NCBI GenBank assembly: GCA_018398815.1
Contig: CM031610.1
Span: 32,648,941 to 32,712,940 of the forward strand
Reading direction: 5' to 3'
Source of the DNA: Conus ventricosus
Lineage: Eukaryota; Mollusca; Gastropoda; Neogastropoda; Conidae
DNA length: 64,000 nt
In this document: in pieces, positions 25,862 to 40,735 of the stretch
How positions within the stretch are numbered: the first letter of the stretch is position 1
Layout: every line of letters starts with the position of its first letter
The notes under the pieces: generated by a model
What the model saw: only the letters and a program-made list of their open reading frames with translations
The model's database searches: none
Told to the model about the DNA's origin: nothing
Translations under genes and position numbers: made by a program

Positions 25862-28800
25862 GTCTTATTTTTCTTTTGAATGTTGGAGGATAAATAAGAG
25901 TTGAACTGTGATAGATCAAATTAAACCCAATACATCACTTTTTTTTTTTTAAAGACTTAAAAGTCTGCTATGGAGTTGAAAAAACCATACTTTTCGTATT
26001 GAAATACGCAGACGTTTTAGAAACAACGGTATACTTGTCAGCGTTTTGTTGACAATGTACAGTGATACAAAAATAACATAGAGTAGATTCTGGCTGTATC
26101 ATTCTGTGCATGTAATATGCCATGCCATTATTCCTGATGTATTGATGTGTAATGTGTTACATTTTTTGACTTAATGTGAAACAGATTTATGTTTGTTTAT
26201 TCACCTTGATTTTATATAAACTACATTTGCGGCCTCTGAATGTATCACTACGCTGTTTATTATGATTGGTGTCTGTCAGGACACTTAACTATGTATCCAA
26301 GGATTATTCTATAAAATATAATGGTCAAGTGTTATAGGTATATTGTGTGCAAAGCTATTGACATCATTGTGATGATGTTGGTATGTAATGTTTGAAATGA
26401 AAGTAGTTTTCACTGAAAAAGAATAGAGCTAAGTATACACTGGTGTGTCCTAGACACAGAGAGAGAGAGAGAGAGAGATTGATCAGTGAGTGACAGTGTA
26501 TGTGTGCTAATGTATTGTCTGGGTGCTTCCACTGGAAAAATAAATACTGAATATGTTTGCAACACCCCACCATGACTTGCTGCTCCCCATCACGCCGCAC
26601 CGTAACACAGTGCTGCACACCACATCACGGCAAGGAGCACCGCACCATGACTTGCTGCTCCCCATCACGCCGCACCGTAACACAGTGCTGCACACCACAT
26701 CACGACAAGGAGCACCGCACCCACTTCAAACCCACACTCACACACAGACTTAAACATGCACATACATACATGCATGCATGGGTACACACATAGAGATTAA
26801 AAACTGCATATGTTCTGAGAAGTTGGTGCATTACGTTTTCAGGATTCAGATCCTGATGAGCATGGAGGATTGTTGGGAATGGGGCAGATCAAGCTTGCCT
26901 CTGACAGTGACGACAGTGGAGATTTTAAGGATGTGGTAAGAGCAACAGCAGACTAACCCAGCGTACCGCAATGTTGACTATAATGTTGTCTAGACTAAAC
27001 AAACTATTATGTGCAATATACCTGTATCAACACAACAGGAAATATTGATTGTCTGGTGTCTACATGTGTGGACGGTTGTGTGTATCACTGCTGGGTGTGT
27101 TCAGTCTTTAGTTTAAGTCAGCTGCCTAATTCTGGTCTCTCAGACTTTAAAAACTTGAATGAACTGCATGTGATATAAACTAATTTCCTGTGTGACTGAT
27201 GTCAGGTAAAAATTGTCTGACAGACATTTTTCAGATGCCATAATAAGAGCGAGATGGGAATTTTTAGGTATTATCTGTCCAAATAAGTGCCTTATTCCTT
27301 CTTGGCATGACCATCAAGATCTCCTAATTTAAAAAAAAATATCAGAGAGGTGGGATAATTCAAGCTTCCTTGCACATGATCTTTGAGTGATCTCTCTTGC
27401 AAAATCAAGCTCTTGTGCTTGTGAGCAGTTCACATCAGTTTTCCGCACCTTGCCTTGCAGAAAACGGGGAGGTGAGAGTGTTTGGACAGGTAAATGTGTC
27501 TAAAAATCACTTTTAATAGAAAAGTTCTTTTCCTCTTAGTTACCTGTCCAAACAAGTACCAGATTACCAAAAAGGATGAGGAGTAAAAGACCAGGTCACC
27601 TTAAACCCTGGAGGCAGTCAGTACTCCAGATTGCAGACCAAGTGCCCTGACAGTCAATAACTTGCTTTGAAGTGAGAGTGCTGAAAGAAAGAGTTATCTC
27701 CCATGAACGGATCTACAATGGGAATGGCTCTGTCCCAGCACTCTTTCCCTCATGAGCACATGGGTTTGAAATGGACGTGAATCAAGACCAACAAACAATC
27801 ACAGTGACTAGAGGCCCTGCAGAAGTGAGCGAGTCAGATGGGTCATCAGACATACATTATTCTTTCAATCAAAAATTAACATATATACATACACAAAATA
27901 TGGAAAGAAAGGAGAACAGGACCCAAAATAAACACTCTCATGGAGTGTGAATGAAATTAATTCCAGTTATAATACAACTTCTGTCGTGTGTTTTGAACCA
28001 GACCTAATTAGGTAGTATGAGATGATAATAATTACAAGAAGATCCAATCAAGAGAGTGTTGCAGACTTGGCAACCATGACTGTCAGGACAAATGTAAAGC
28101 TGAAAAGTCTTCAAACAAATCTTTTAGACCAGACTTTAGCAAGTGGTATGAGACAACATGTTTGTGATAGAGAGAAAGTCGGGGACTGGCGACTGCCAGT
28201 CTTTGGGTAGTCCTGAAGTCCTATGTCATATTTCTAAGATTGAACGGTGAAAGGTTGTCTGAAACACTTGAGGGGCGGTCTGAATGATTTCAGACCCTCT
28301 GACCAGTTCTAGGGTTGTGAAGTCTTTGACCATGTCTCCAAGATCAGACCCTGGAAGCTAGTTAGAGACAGAATGATTATAACATGACAACAATCGAAGA
28401 CGAGTCACAGTCTGAGTGACTACCGACCCCCTGAACAATGTACAGCTGAAAAGACTAAAACCATGTCTCTAGGTTCTGACTGTAGAAGTTGGACTGAGGC
28501 AAAACAGTTTCAAGAGAGAGAGTTATGGACAGAGCGGCTAAAGACCCCTTCACCTGTCCCTCAAGGTCTCTAAAATCAGAGCGTAAAAGGTCTAAGACAA
28601 GACAGTCACAATAATGTCTCTGAGATCACCAGAGCAATGTATAAGATCAAACCTAGTCTCAGACAACTCGGTTACATTTGAGAATGAGTCACGGTCTGAG
28701 CAAATGCCAATCCTCCAGGTAGTCTAGGCCTGTCATGCTTTCTTTCATGTCATGGTAGTGAAACTTCCCTAATGTGGTAAGAGATTTCCACCCTGCTGTG

Positions 28801-31050
28801 TTAACAGTGTCGGCCAGAGTGCCAAAATGGTGGAGAGAGTGTGGATCATGTGTCTTGTATTCACTTCATGGGGCAAGCAGTTTCTAGCCAAAGACATAAG
28901 CTTGCCTGATTACCTGACAGATCCAGGAGACTATGGTCTGTGGCAAGACTACTGAACCACAAGGACAAGATAAATCTTACGTGCTCTCACTGAACAGTTA
29001 ATCTGCCAACCCCCCCCCCCCCCTCCCCACCCCTAGTCTTCCCAATTCCAGCACCTATGACTGGGGAGAGATGCAGATGGAGTTAGCGGTGGCAAGTTAA
29101 CAGTCAAGGGGGCTCAGGCTTGTGCTTTTGGCTTGAAAAGAAGGGCAGAAAGTGGGAGTGGCTGAGCTGGGAGAGTTGTTCAACTCATTGACTAGATTGG
29201 AGGGCTGAGATTTAATGGACTGAATTTCTTAGAGTCACGATATTTTAGTTTTCACAGTTGATACAGATAAAAAAGCAAAGCCATTTTTTGAAATAAAGAT
29301 ATGCCTCCTGGAAGTTGGCAAAAATACACCATTTGAGCGCGAGCCATATCTAAGTGCTTGCTGATGGAAGATGACATGTCGATTCAGTTTAAGAAAATTG
29401 AAACACAAGTAAAACTTGAAGTTTTTCTCCATATCATAAAATTTCATCCCAAAAAGTGAGATGAGAGAGAGGTAGCAGACAACAAGGGAGTGAAGAAATG
29501 GGTGCCATGACTTAAGTATATTTGTAGCAGATGATGTTTCAGATGTAGCAGCCAGCTCAAAGATTTGCAAGAGACAAAGGTCATGCTGTAGGGTCCCTTG
29601 TGGGGATATGTAGCCAAGTTGAAAACATAGAGTGAAAATAGATGTCAAGGTGGCTTGACATTGCTTCACATTGCTCCCATTTTTAAAATTTGTGGATCCT
29701 GATGGTAGGGCATGGTTTTACACCAGGTAGATATATTGGCAACTGTTTAGACCAGTAAGTTTGAGAAAAAAAAAGCCTGGCAAAAGTGCCAAGTCCGTGC
29801 ACAATTTGTATGACACAGAATTCAAACTCTAGACAGAAGCAAGAGAAATAATCCAGCAGATTTTAAAACAAAAATCACTTCAACAGTCATTTTAGAAAAA
29901 GTCAAAGAGACTAAAAATATGAAAGGAAATGGTGATTTTTGTGTTAAATGTGGAATAGATTTTCTTGAAAATCAGTGGGTTGGCCCAATTATAAAAGTGC
30001 CTCCTAGATCTTAGAAGTCAAAGTGTGTATGTGTGTGTGTGTTTTGTGTGTGTGCGCATGTATGTAGAGAGAGATAATGTTGCTTATTGCCCAGCCGACC
30101 GCAAAGGGCCACATCAGGGCTGTGTGTGTGTGCGTGTGTGTGTGTGTGTGTGTCCAGTAGAGATATGTGAGAATATCTAAATTTCAAGCTGATGAGCTTT
30201 GCTGGCTTCGTTTTTATAAGGAAATAAAAAACGGCTCTGTCTAACAAAAGTTGTTTCATGTGCAGACAAGTTTGTCTTAATGCTTATATAAAAACATTGC
30301 ATAAATTAATTTTTTCCCTCTCTTTTCTTTCAGGATTTTGGAATTGACAAGAATCTCTCGGAGAAGTTAATGGGTATAGAAAGTTTGGAACCTGCTCTGC
30401 GAGGGTCTCTGGAGAAAGTGAGTAGAAAGCAGCCTGTATAATGTGAGTTGTAAGAGAGCTTGCTGCTTAGCAATGTCAGTCTGGATGTCTCTTATCCACT
30501 GCATGCTCAGAGTGGGTTGACACATTTGTTCTGGAAATCTGTGGATGTCGTATCACATTTTCAAAAAAGAACAAGACAGGTGTAAAAGCATGCTTGCGCT
30601 CAGAGAATGTTGGCATACTGATGATTCATTGTCCATGAAAGTTGCTGTAACACAGATGTGTGTGAATCCTTAGCGAATTCACCATCCAAATTCTGTTTTT
30701 ACTTGAATAGGTGTGGTGTGTATGTTTCTGTCCTTACAGGGCATACACACACACACACATATGAGCACATATGAACACATATGAGTCTTCTTTTCCTTCC
30801 ATTCTTACCTCATCCTCTTTTCCCATCCACATGGACATTCTAAAGATCATAATTGAAATTGTGAATATTTTAATTTCTAGTCACAGAAAATTGGCTTCTT
30901 TGTTTTCATGTGTATATTTGTGTAAGAGCAAGAGAAGTTGTTTACTTTTCATACTCACATGCATGTGTTCATAGATTTGAATATAATCATGCACATAATG
31001 CATGGCTGCTTTGTGTGCTCTCGTGGCTGTGTACGCACAGGAGTTTATGT

Positions 31051-31085
<35 letters not shown>

Positions 31086-34000
31086 AACGGAAACATGTGG
31101 GAGTGACAGAAGCATTCACATGTCTTGTTTGGTGTGTCTGTACTCAGATGAGCCAACAGCACTCCTCCAGTGTGAGTTGTGGCTTGGTGCGCGTTGGTCG
31201 TATTAGAGGCCATGGACTAGACAGACTGCTTTCCATTGCGTGCTTGACTGCTGTTTCCTCACACCATATACATTTTGAACATCCGGCTAGCAACCTTGGA
31301 AATGTTGTTTTTTTCTTTTGGGTTTTAAAAAAATATTCTTCAATTATGTCATGAGTCTCAGACACATGCAGACAAGATGATGTTAAAAGCAGCTACCTGT
31401 TGTGAATATTTTGTTAACATTATGGAAAATAAGTAAAATGAACAAAAGTGATGATCTTTATTTGCCCAAAGTGCTCCCAGTTCCCCTCCATAGCCCCCTG
31501 TGCCCTCCCACCTACCACCACCCCTCATGCACAAAGTTCCCCTTTTAATCCTGACTTCTAAAAGTATCCTGTCTGTGAATAATTTGTTCCACAAAATTTG
31601 TGCAAGAAGGATGGAGAGATTGGGGATAATGATGATGGTGCCTCACCTCTGCAGAAATGATGAAAATTGGTATTACGCAGTGAAGCAAGATGACTGTGGG
31701 TAACAGGTGCCTAATTGTTCATCACTTTGAATTACATCTCATCGTTAGAAGTGCTGGAAATCTTACCAGTCATTTTTTTTTTCACTCAATATTAGAAGCT
31801 GCACTCAGTAATCAGGAGCACTTGTAGCCGTGTATTTATGGCATCTCTTCAGCAGCATCTGTATATGTATAAATGTTGAAAGAATTTAAAGTAAGCTGGG
31901 GTTTTTATTTTCTTCAAAAGCAAGTTAGAGAAATTTAATCTTCTGCACAAAAGAAGAGGTACAAATTTCGCTATGTAAGAAAGGGCAGGTAGCAGCCACG
32001 AGTTAACATCGTCATGGTTAAGAAAGAGAAAAGGTGGTGAGTGAGATGAAACGCACAGTTTGATTTAATCTGCTAGTTAAATTTAGTTTGAGGAGAAAGA
32101 AGATTGTATTATAATATAAATAAGAAGATTGATTAGCATGAATTTAGATGGAGGAGAGAGAAGATTGTATTGTAATGTCAATAACAATGTTGATTAGCAT
32201 TATTGCCTGGAAGGTAAAGATATTGGAGACACGACAGTATAACTTACGCCTCTTCGAGACTGAGTGGAATCATCACTAGTTAATTGATAAGACTGGAAAA
32301 AAGCATGAAATTCTGTATTTGTTCACTTTGTTTTGGGTTGGGTTTTTTTCAGTCTTGTTCGTTTGTGTATGTTAGTTTACACTGATGAATAAAAGGAATC
32401 GGCAAAATAAAAATCATATGAATGTGCTGGCAGAGAGACCTGTGAAGTCTGATTCTCTTCTCATTTTATTGATGGTTACTTGTATTTGATTGAAATCTTC
32501 ATTGCCTGCTTTTACACTAAAACATAGATTTCAGTTGTTCTGCCACTACCTTGGCCCCTGTGTATTTCAAAGTTTATGTAGCTCATTTTCATATATTTAG
32601 AGGTCACACAATTTCGTAATTTAAAAGATTTTATTAGTTTTTCTCCTTTTTATATTTCTGCTTTGGAAACTACAACCATTGTTACTTAGGCTATCAATTA
32701 CTATTTCATAGATATGTTTGTACAGCTTTTAATTTTCTTTTCTTTCATGTTACAACAGTTTACTAACGTTATTAAACAATTCTTCTTGGGGGAGGGCGGG
32801 ACTAGGTTCATTGTTTTTCTGTATGGCACTGATGAAAAAATATTATTGATGTTATCATCATTGATATTTTCATAATGATGATATTAGTTTCTTTAGATTA
32901 TTTTTTAAAAGTGATTTTTACAATGTAAATTTCTCATTATGGAAGAAGCAAAATGTGGGTGGATGGGTGAGTGCGTGTGTGTGCACACATGCATATGACT
33001 TGTGAATACATTCATAGACGTGGTCACATGGAAGTATGTGCACATTTATGATTTACTGAAGGAAAGGTGCATGAAAATGTCAACACATGTATACATGCCT
33101 GATTGTTAAAACAGAGATTTATAACATATCAAATGTTTGTGTTCTCAGTGATGTACTGTCATTTTTTGTAGTTTAATAGTACTGACGTACCACAATTTTA
33201 ATGTTGCTTTCTCAAATGCCTTTTTTTTTCTTCTTTTTTTTTTTTACTCATACTTACTTTTTGTTCAAACAAATGCCTTATCCCCACTTGAAGTGAAACA
33301 TCAGCATATTATCAGGATCCTTACAACTAAAAAAAGGAAATCGGACAGTGGGAAGCCAATCATACCTCCACAGCCAGTTAGGTCAAAAGAGTGATTGCCT
33401 TTAGTGAGTTTACTTCATTGCGTCATATTCAAACATAGTTCAGTGTTCTCCTTTTCCTTGGTGAGGGAAGACTCCTCCCTCTGTTCTTTAGAATTTGGTC
33501 TTAGCTTTTACAGTGCTCATGGATCCTCTATCGTCAGCCTTTTAAGCTTGCTTTCATTTCAGTTGAAGGAGCTTCTCTCTCTCATCCTTCACGAAGAAGA
33601 ATTTTGACTGTAATTGTGTGCAAGTTGTGCTTTTGCACTGTCTTTCTTCAGCATTTGGCTGTGCAGTTGTGCACTATGAGAGTCTCTTTCGTTATCTTCT
33701 GTTCCCTCTGCTTTGGATGCGGTCACTCGTCTCCTATGCTCACGGGACCTGTGTCTTTCGCTATGGATATTCCCCTCAAACCTTACAACTCCAGTCACGT
33801 AAATCTTCATGATGGTCCGCCAGATGCCCATTTTGTATGGATTTCGACGTGTGGAGACAGGTAGCATCTCCCCTCCTTTCCTCGAACCCACTCTCAACCT
33901 CTCAAAGCCTTGAAAGTGATGAAGAGAAGCTGGGGCAATTGTATTTGTCGGGGATGTACATTGTGCCTTGGCCTTGACAAGGCCTAGAGTTGGATGGTGT

Positions 34001-36741
34001 CCTGCTGGGAGGAGGTCAGCTGGGGTCAAATTGGGGTCAAAGCTGCAAAAGGACTGGCTTCAGTGAACATTGGCTGGAAGGCCTGGGCGTCTCTCTGTCC
34101 ATGGCCATACCCTTCATGATGCATGTATTTTAGGAGCAAATTATGGATGAAACTGGTATGGATGACGATGGTGATGAGGTCTGTGATGATGATGTTTGCA
34201 GACATTCTGGCATATCAGTGCCAAATTTAGAGGTATCTTTCGTGACAGCTACATTTCACAATGCCAGGTCTGTTGTCCAGGTCATCCTCAACATTACCAC
34301 TTGGTTTAACCCTTTTCCTCCTCCTCCTCCTTAGGGATTACGTATGAAGTCATCCTTTTTTTTTTTTTTAAGTTACCATGTCTGATGAAGTTTCTCACTC
34401 CATTTTGGTGTACAAGAAAACCTGAGCTATGGTTGAATATGGTGCAGTGAGGTGAACTCACTAAAGGCCATCAGTCTTCCAGCTTAACACCGCGTTCCCA
34501 CTGTCGGAGTGAAAGTTGTGCGTGAAAGTTCTGAGTGATCGTGGATCACTCAGGAGTGAAGCGACAAAGGGCCCTTTCACTCCAAAATAGTGGGAATGCA
34601 TTTGGGGGATCGGTGTGAGTGATGCCAAGTCACTCATATTGGACTACTATCGCCCGCGCGGCCTCGCCTCACCTCAGACTGTGGCTGGCAAGTCTCGCAC
34701 GCAACCGAAAATTTTCCCGCGGTATGCAAATTGGACACGATGAATGCAGTAGGTGCCACTTGTGTTTAAACATGTTTGAACACAAATCTCGACCACGGAG
34801 TGATCTGACCGTGCACAATCACTCAAAGCTGGCTAGGAGTGAAAGGGTCTGGTAGTGGGAATGCTACCTGCATTCATCGAGAACTTTAACGAATTTAGGC
34901 CCAAAAACACGATCACTCCGTCATTTCGCTCATAGTGGGAAGGGGGTTTAACGGTGTGGTGGAGGCATGATTAGTTCCCTGCTCTCCCAATTTGGTTTTG
35001 TTTTGTTTGTTTGTTTGTTTGTTTTTCGAGTATCCTGATCTTCCATGCCAAATAGGGATAAATCATGTGTTTGGACAGGTAAGTATACCATACAACTACT
35101 TTTAATCGTAAAAAATATTCCCCATTTTTCCATTCAACTCAGCATATCTCTAAGCACCCTGTAAACATTATTTTTCTTGTCTTACAAGGTAAACCTTGCA
35201 ACCATGTCCCAGGTAAAATAGTTGTTTGAAACTTACGTGTTGACCGTCACTGGTGAACTAAGACTGCACTTTCTTCAGTTTGACATTTATGTTTGTTTTG
35301 TTTAACTGTTCATTTCACTTACAAACAGCATATTTGTGCCTTGCCAAATGATCAAGAAAGCATATATTGAGGGCGTGTTTGCTTTTGTATTCAGTGTATA
35401 TTTTGGAAGTCCGGGTAAAAAAGAAAGGGGCTGCAGAAAATTGTCAGAAATCTCGTCAGAAGTCTTTTTAACAAAACATAAATGGATGCTTAAGAGAAAC
35501 AAAACTTGCCCATTCTTCTTGGTTTTGTCATTTTAAGTTTTAGTCTGTCTTTATTTCATTTATGTCATTTATACTAAAAACGGAAGGGTTGTTTTAGTCT
35601 GTCTTTATTTGATTTGTATTATTTTTACTTAAAACGGAAGGGTTTGTACACAGACTACCCAGTCCTTTGTTTAGGCAGAAATATTAGCTCTTTTTCTTTC
35701 TCTCACTTCCTTTACTTACCTGTTTTGTGTGCGTTGTTTTGTTTTGTTTGTTTTTCATCAATTTTGCTTAGAAGTGACTGAGGCTAGCAGAATTATGTTG
35801 ATATTGTTGTCTTCTGTGTTCATTTGTTGTGATGTCTTTTTTTCCTTAATTTTGCTTTTATATGGTCAAGGCCAGTAGAATTATGTCGATAGTGTTCTTC
35901 TTTATGTTCATTTTTGGTTGGCTTTAGTTTGTAAAATGGATGTGTTTATTTTGTTTCTGTAATGTTATATTCATCTAACTGTATATTTTTTCACTCACAT
36001 GCACAGACAATGCACACATGCATGAACACACAATGTTGGTAATTGGTTGTCATGTCTGGTTGTAAAACTTTCAGTACAATGCTGTGGCGTCTTAAAATGT
36101 GGAACACTAATTTTGTCATTTTAATATCTGTGTTGGTTTATTTGCACCATATTTTTTAAACCAATTTACTAATTAATCAATCAGGCAAAATAGTTTTTAA
36201 ACAGATTGACTAATCAATTCATCAGGCAATCAACCAATCAGTCAGTCGACATCTTAAAATGTGGAACACCAATGTTATCTTTTGAATATATGTGACTTAT
36301 TTCACCATAGTTTTTAAACCAACTTACTAATTCATTAATCATACAATATAGTTTTTAAACGGATTAACTAATTAATCTGTCAGGCAGTCAACCAACCTTA
36401 ACGTGGTAACAGCCCTGATGTGGCCCTTTGCGGTCGGCTGGGCTATAAGCAACATTATCTTATCTTAGTCAACCAACCAGTCAGTCTGGCAATGCTCATG
36501 CAGTTTTGACATATATGTTTGGTATTATATGATATTATAAATTGTATTTGTGTGTTTGTGTGTGTTTTCTCACATATGTGAGTGGCTTGCAGTACTGTTA
36601 AACCATTTTGAAAAGAAATGAGTTTTCTTGTAATATAAACTAATTCATGTAGATGCACTTATTTATTAAAATAGCCATAGTGACAGGGTTATAAAAAACA
36701 TGATCTGAGTTGATTTTCATGCATAAACTTTCTGGCCTGTT

Positions 36742-36820
<79 letters not shown>

Positions 36821-37060
36821 GACTTATTGTGTGGAAAATCATATTATTCATTTTCTTTTTCATTTCTTTTGTTTTTTTCTTTGTACATTCTTTGTATCCC
36901 TGTCTTTCCTGCTGTGTTCTTCAGAAAAACAACACAAAACAAAACAAGCCTTTAAATATCTTTTATAAAAGCATCATGTTCAGACAGGTGATTATTATAA
37001 AAGTACTCAAGACGTTTACTTTTAAAAGGAAATGTACATGTGTGTGTTTGTGTGTGTGTT

Positions 37061-37114
<54 letters not shown>

Positions 37115-38526
37115 TGTGTGTGCACGCGTACTCCAAAATCGGAGGTGATGTTGTGTTGGCATGGCTGTTGGATCCTGTGACATGGCCATACCGCTATACT
37201 TTTCTTCTCTAAGCTGATGTCAGCAGATCTGCATAATGGTCTGAATTCTCTGCTTGATGGTTTGACACACTCATTTCTTGGTGATATGATCAGTCATATC
37301 TGATGTTTGATATCCATGGTATTGGAATCTTTCATCCAGATCGTTTGTTAGGGTCCATGTGTTGCATGCACAGGGGACGATAGACTATATCAGTACACAC
37401 AGGAGCCTGATCTTGCCTTTTGTGGAGGTGTTATTGTCCTTCCATAGTGTGTCAGTCCACAGTTTCTGTCCATGGACAGAGATGTCAGTATTGAAGATGA
37501 TTTTATGGCTGGCCATCAACTTGATCTTCTCGGTGCTGATTTTCATTCCATACCTCATTAATGTTTCATCCAGTTGTAAGCTTGGCGAAGTCCTCTTCAC
37601 TGCCTGCTAGGTCACGGATGTCATCTGCAGAGCAAAGGTTTGTGACGGTTCTTCCTTCAGTGCAAACTTTGCTGACATGACCTTCAAGAAAAACAGTCAT
37701 GATGCTTTCCAGTAATGCGTTGAAAAGTGTGGGAGAAAGAAGGCAGCCCTGACAAACTCCAGATGACATGTGAAACCAGACTTCAGCTGGTTCCATAAAT
37801 TGATACTACTGTGAATGAGAAAAACTGGCATTAATATGCATTCCTTGAGTGCATGCACTGAAAAACAAGGTTCTGTTATTTTTGTCACTGTAAGGGACTT
37901 ACAGCAGTCTCTAAAACTGATTCTATCATGAATGAAAAAAACTGGCATATATGTTTGTTTTCGTTGAATTATATTACTCTTTTTTTTCATCTCTGCGGGT
38001 GACCTGCACAAGCTTTTGAAATTCAAGCTATTATGGATGAGCAGAATGCTGTTTTCATATGCGTCTTTACAAAAGGAAAGTTGAAGAAAGAAGAGGTACA
38101 CTGAATCTGAATCCATGCATTATCCGTATTTCGAGGTCACTCCATGTATGACAGTTCTAGCTTGTAGTTTCTGACTTGTTTACTCCTTTCTGCACACAGG
38201 ACTTTGATGGCACACTGTCGGTGAAGTCGACGGCGCGGGATGAGTCTCCAGGGCCAGGCAAAGTGTCGCCACTGGACAGGCTGGAGGAGGAGAGGAAAAA
38301 GAAGGCTGACATGCTCGCAGCTGCTGCTGACAAGTGAGTGCCTCTTTGACCTGCTGGGGTCCTGCTGCTGGTTCAGATGACCTTTCTAGCTTTGTTGTTT
38401 GATTTGTTTGTTCTGGTTCTTAAGAACTAAGACTCTGGGGGAAAATTGTAATAGGAGGAGTTGTGTTTGTTGTTCATACAAGAGTGTGTGTGTGTGTGTG
38501 TGAGAAAGAGAGAGAGAGAGAGTGCA

Positions 38527-38578
<52 letters not shown>

Positions 38579-40526
38579 AAAAAAAAGATGATGGACATTA
38601 TATGAAAAGAAAAGGATCTGTGGACACAGATTTTTCAGAGACTGTTGGACTGATTTGGATACAGGTTAGACACAAATATGTTTTTTTTGAGAACTGAAGG
38701 AACTTCTAAAAAGTTAATCAGATTCTAAGGAATATTTAGGAGGAATATGTTGTCTGCGGAAATGCAGAATAATCCGTGGAACTGATATTGTCATAGCATG
38801 GAATATAAAAAAATCATTTTGAAATGATTGACCATTTGGGGGTTTTCTTATATATTGTGGATCCGATTTTGTCATACTGTGGAATATCAAAATCAGTTTG
38901 AAATAATTGAGCATTTTGGAGAGAGGGTGGGTGGGGATTCAGTTTCAAAAATCCAAGGTAACTGTTTTTTTGTTCACGTTCATTACTAGAACTGACTCAG
39001 CTTGGAAAGTTGTTGGTTGATTGGTTTACGTATCAGTTAATCATTCAAAGAGGATTTCATGAACCAGGCGAGCAGAGCAGGACAAGCAGTACAAGGACGA
39101 AGAGCAGCGAATCCAAACGGCCAATGACGAGCTTTGCAGGAGATGCAGCGGAAGATGGAGAGAGAACTGGAAAATGCCAAGTTAGAGTTGTTGGAGGTAA
39201 GGCAGGTCCAGTGTCCTGGACTTTGCATTATTTTTCTTCTTCTTTTCATGAAAGTAGTTTTTGCATAGGTTGATCCTTTTCTTTATGTTTTACCTGTCCT
39301 TGTTCACCCTGTGTTTGTGTGTGTGTGTGTGTACATGCTTAACTGGCAAAATGGATGCACAGATTGTCACCAGTATGGAGAAAGGGAACATTTTTTCCAA
39401 AAAATTTTTTTTTAATTTTAATAAAGACCCAGTTGTTGTTGTTTTTCTAATAGATCGTGTCTTATTGTTATATTTGGAAAAGAATTCAGTCCTTCTACAT
39501 AGGTGATTAATGAAATAAATAATTATTTTGCAAGTGGATTTTGGAAGGAAATCAATATGTAAAAAAAATTTTTTTAAGAATAGGGGTGGGGGGGGGGGGG
39601 GGAGGAAAACCTTACATAGAAGAAGACTTTACAGAGAGGGACCCCTTGACTAGGAGGCCCATTTAATACAAAGAGAAAAATGTTCTGGGGAAAATCTTTT
39701 ACAGGGAGGGAGTCTTCTTTGAGAGGTAAAATCAGGTACAGACAAAGGGAAAAATATTCTGAGGTAAACAGCATTGTACATGGAGGGGGTCTTTTATTGA
39801 AGGTAATATCCAGTATGGACAAAAGAGAAAAAATGTTCCTGAAAAACAAGCGTCTCAAGGAGGGAGATTTCATTAGGAGGTCAATCAAGTGTAGATAAAG
39901 GAAAAAAAAATCCACAAAAACAAGTCTTCAGAAAGAGGGAGTGTTCTTTGAGAACGTTTTGCAAGGTTTCATTGTGCATATGCAACAGCTGTGTCCGCTA
40001 AAGTTCCGTTTACCTTGAAACATCTTCAGACGCTGATTTGGCAGCCCTCGGTCCTGGCATGCAGAAGTGACTGTATGCTGTTCTCTTGGCTTGCAGGACA
40101 AAGACGCCCGACTGAAAAGGATCAAAGATGACATTGTGAAGGAGCAGCAGGCTGAGGAGAAGAGAATCAAAGATGACAACAGACAAGCTATCAGGTCAGT
40201 GTCCACTTTTCTCTTGGCGTTGGTTGGTTGGTTTTCGCACTGCGTGCTCATAGTTTTCACAGCAGGTGTGGCTAAACAGTCCTTTCTTTACATTTTTTTT
40301 GTTTTTTGTTTTGTTTAGCTGAAGCAGTTTAGCTGAAAATCTTCAGATGAACTTGAATCCCATACAAATTAATGGTTTTCTTGTGGAAGGAGCCTTTGAT
40401 AAGCAGATGAACGTGCACCCTGTTGTGATTTCGCATTTCAAGATATGTACACACAGAATGGCACACAAACCGACACACAAGCACACACACACACACACAC
40501 ACAGAGGCACACACACACACACATAG

Positions 40527-40602
<76 letters not shown>

Positions 40603-40685
40603 TCACTCACTCACTCACTCACTCACTCACACACACACAGAGGCACACACACACAGAGGCACACACACACACACACAGAGGCACA

Positions 40686-40735
<50 letters not shown>

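Larger units (their letters stand above)
25750..26842. other. CEP164 intron: CT microsatellite and 74-bp duplication
   Basis: (CT)n at 25766-25858, GA run at 26457-26478, and a two-copy 74-bp tandem repeat at about 26569-26716. No gene. Confidence 0.65.
26936..30333. other. CEP164 intron with decayed repeats
   Basis: Contains an inverted repeat (27479-27555), a degenerate tandem array (about 27990-28730), a poly-C run (29006-29024), GT arrays (30020-30050 and 30121-30153) and a LINE-type tail on the minus strand (30071-30122). No exon recognised. Confidence 0.55.

Noticed and set aside
33589..34029. 146-residue minus-strand ORF
   Set aside because: No recognised domain, composition like random sequence and no neighbouring splice signals that support it.
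37140..37800. Functional reverse transcriptase gene
   Set aside because: Frameshifted, altered catalytic box (SADD) and truncated; a dead LINE fragment.
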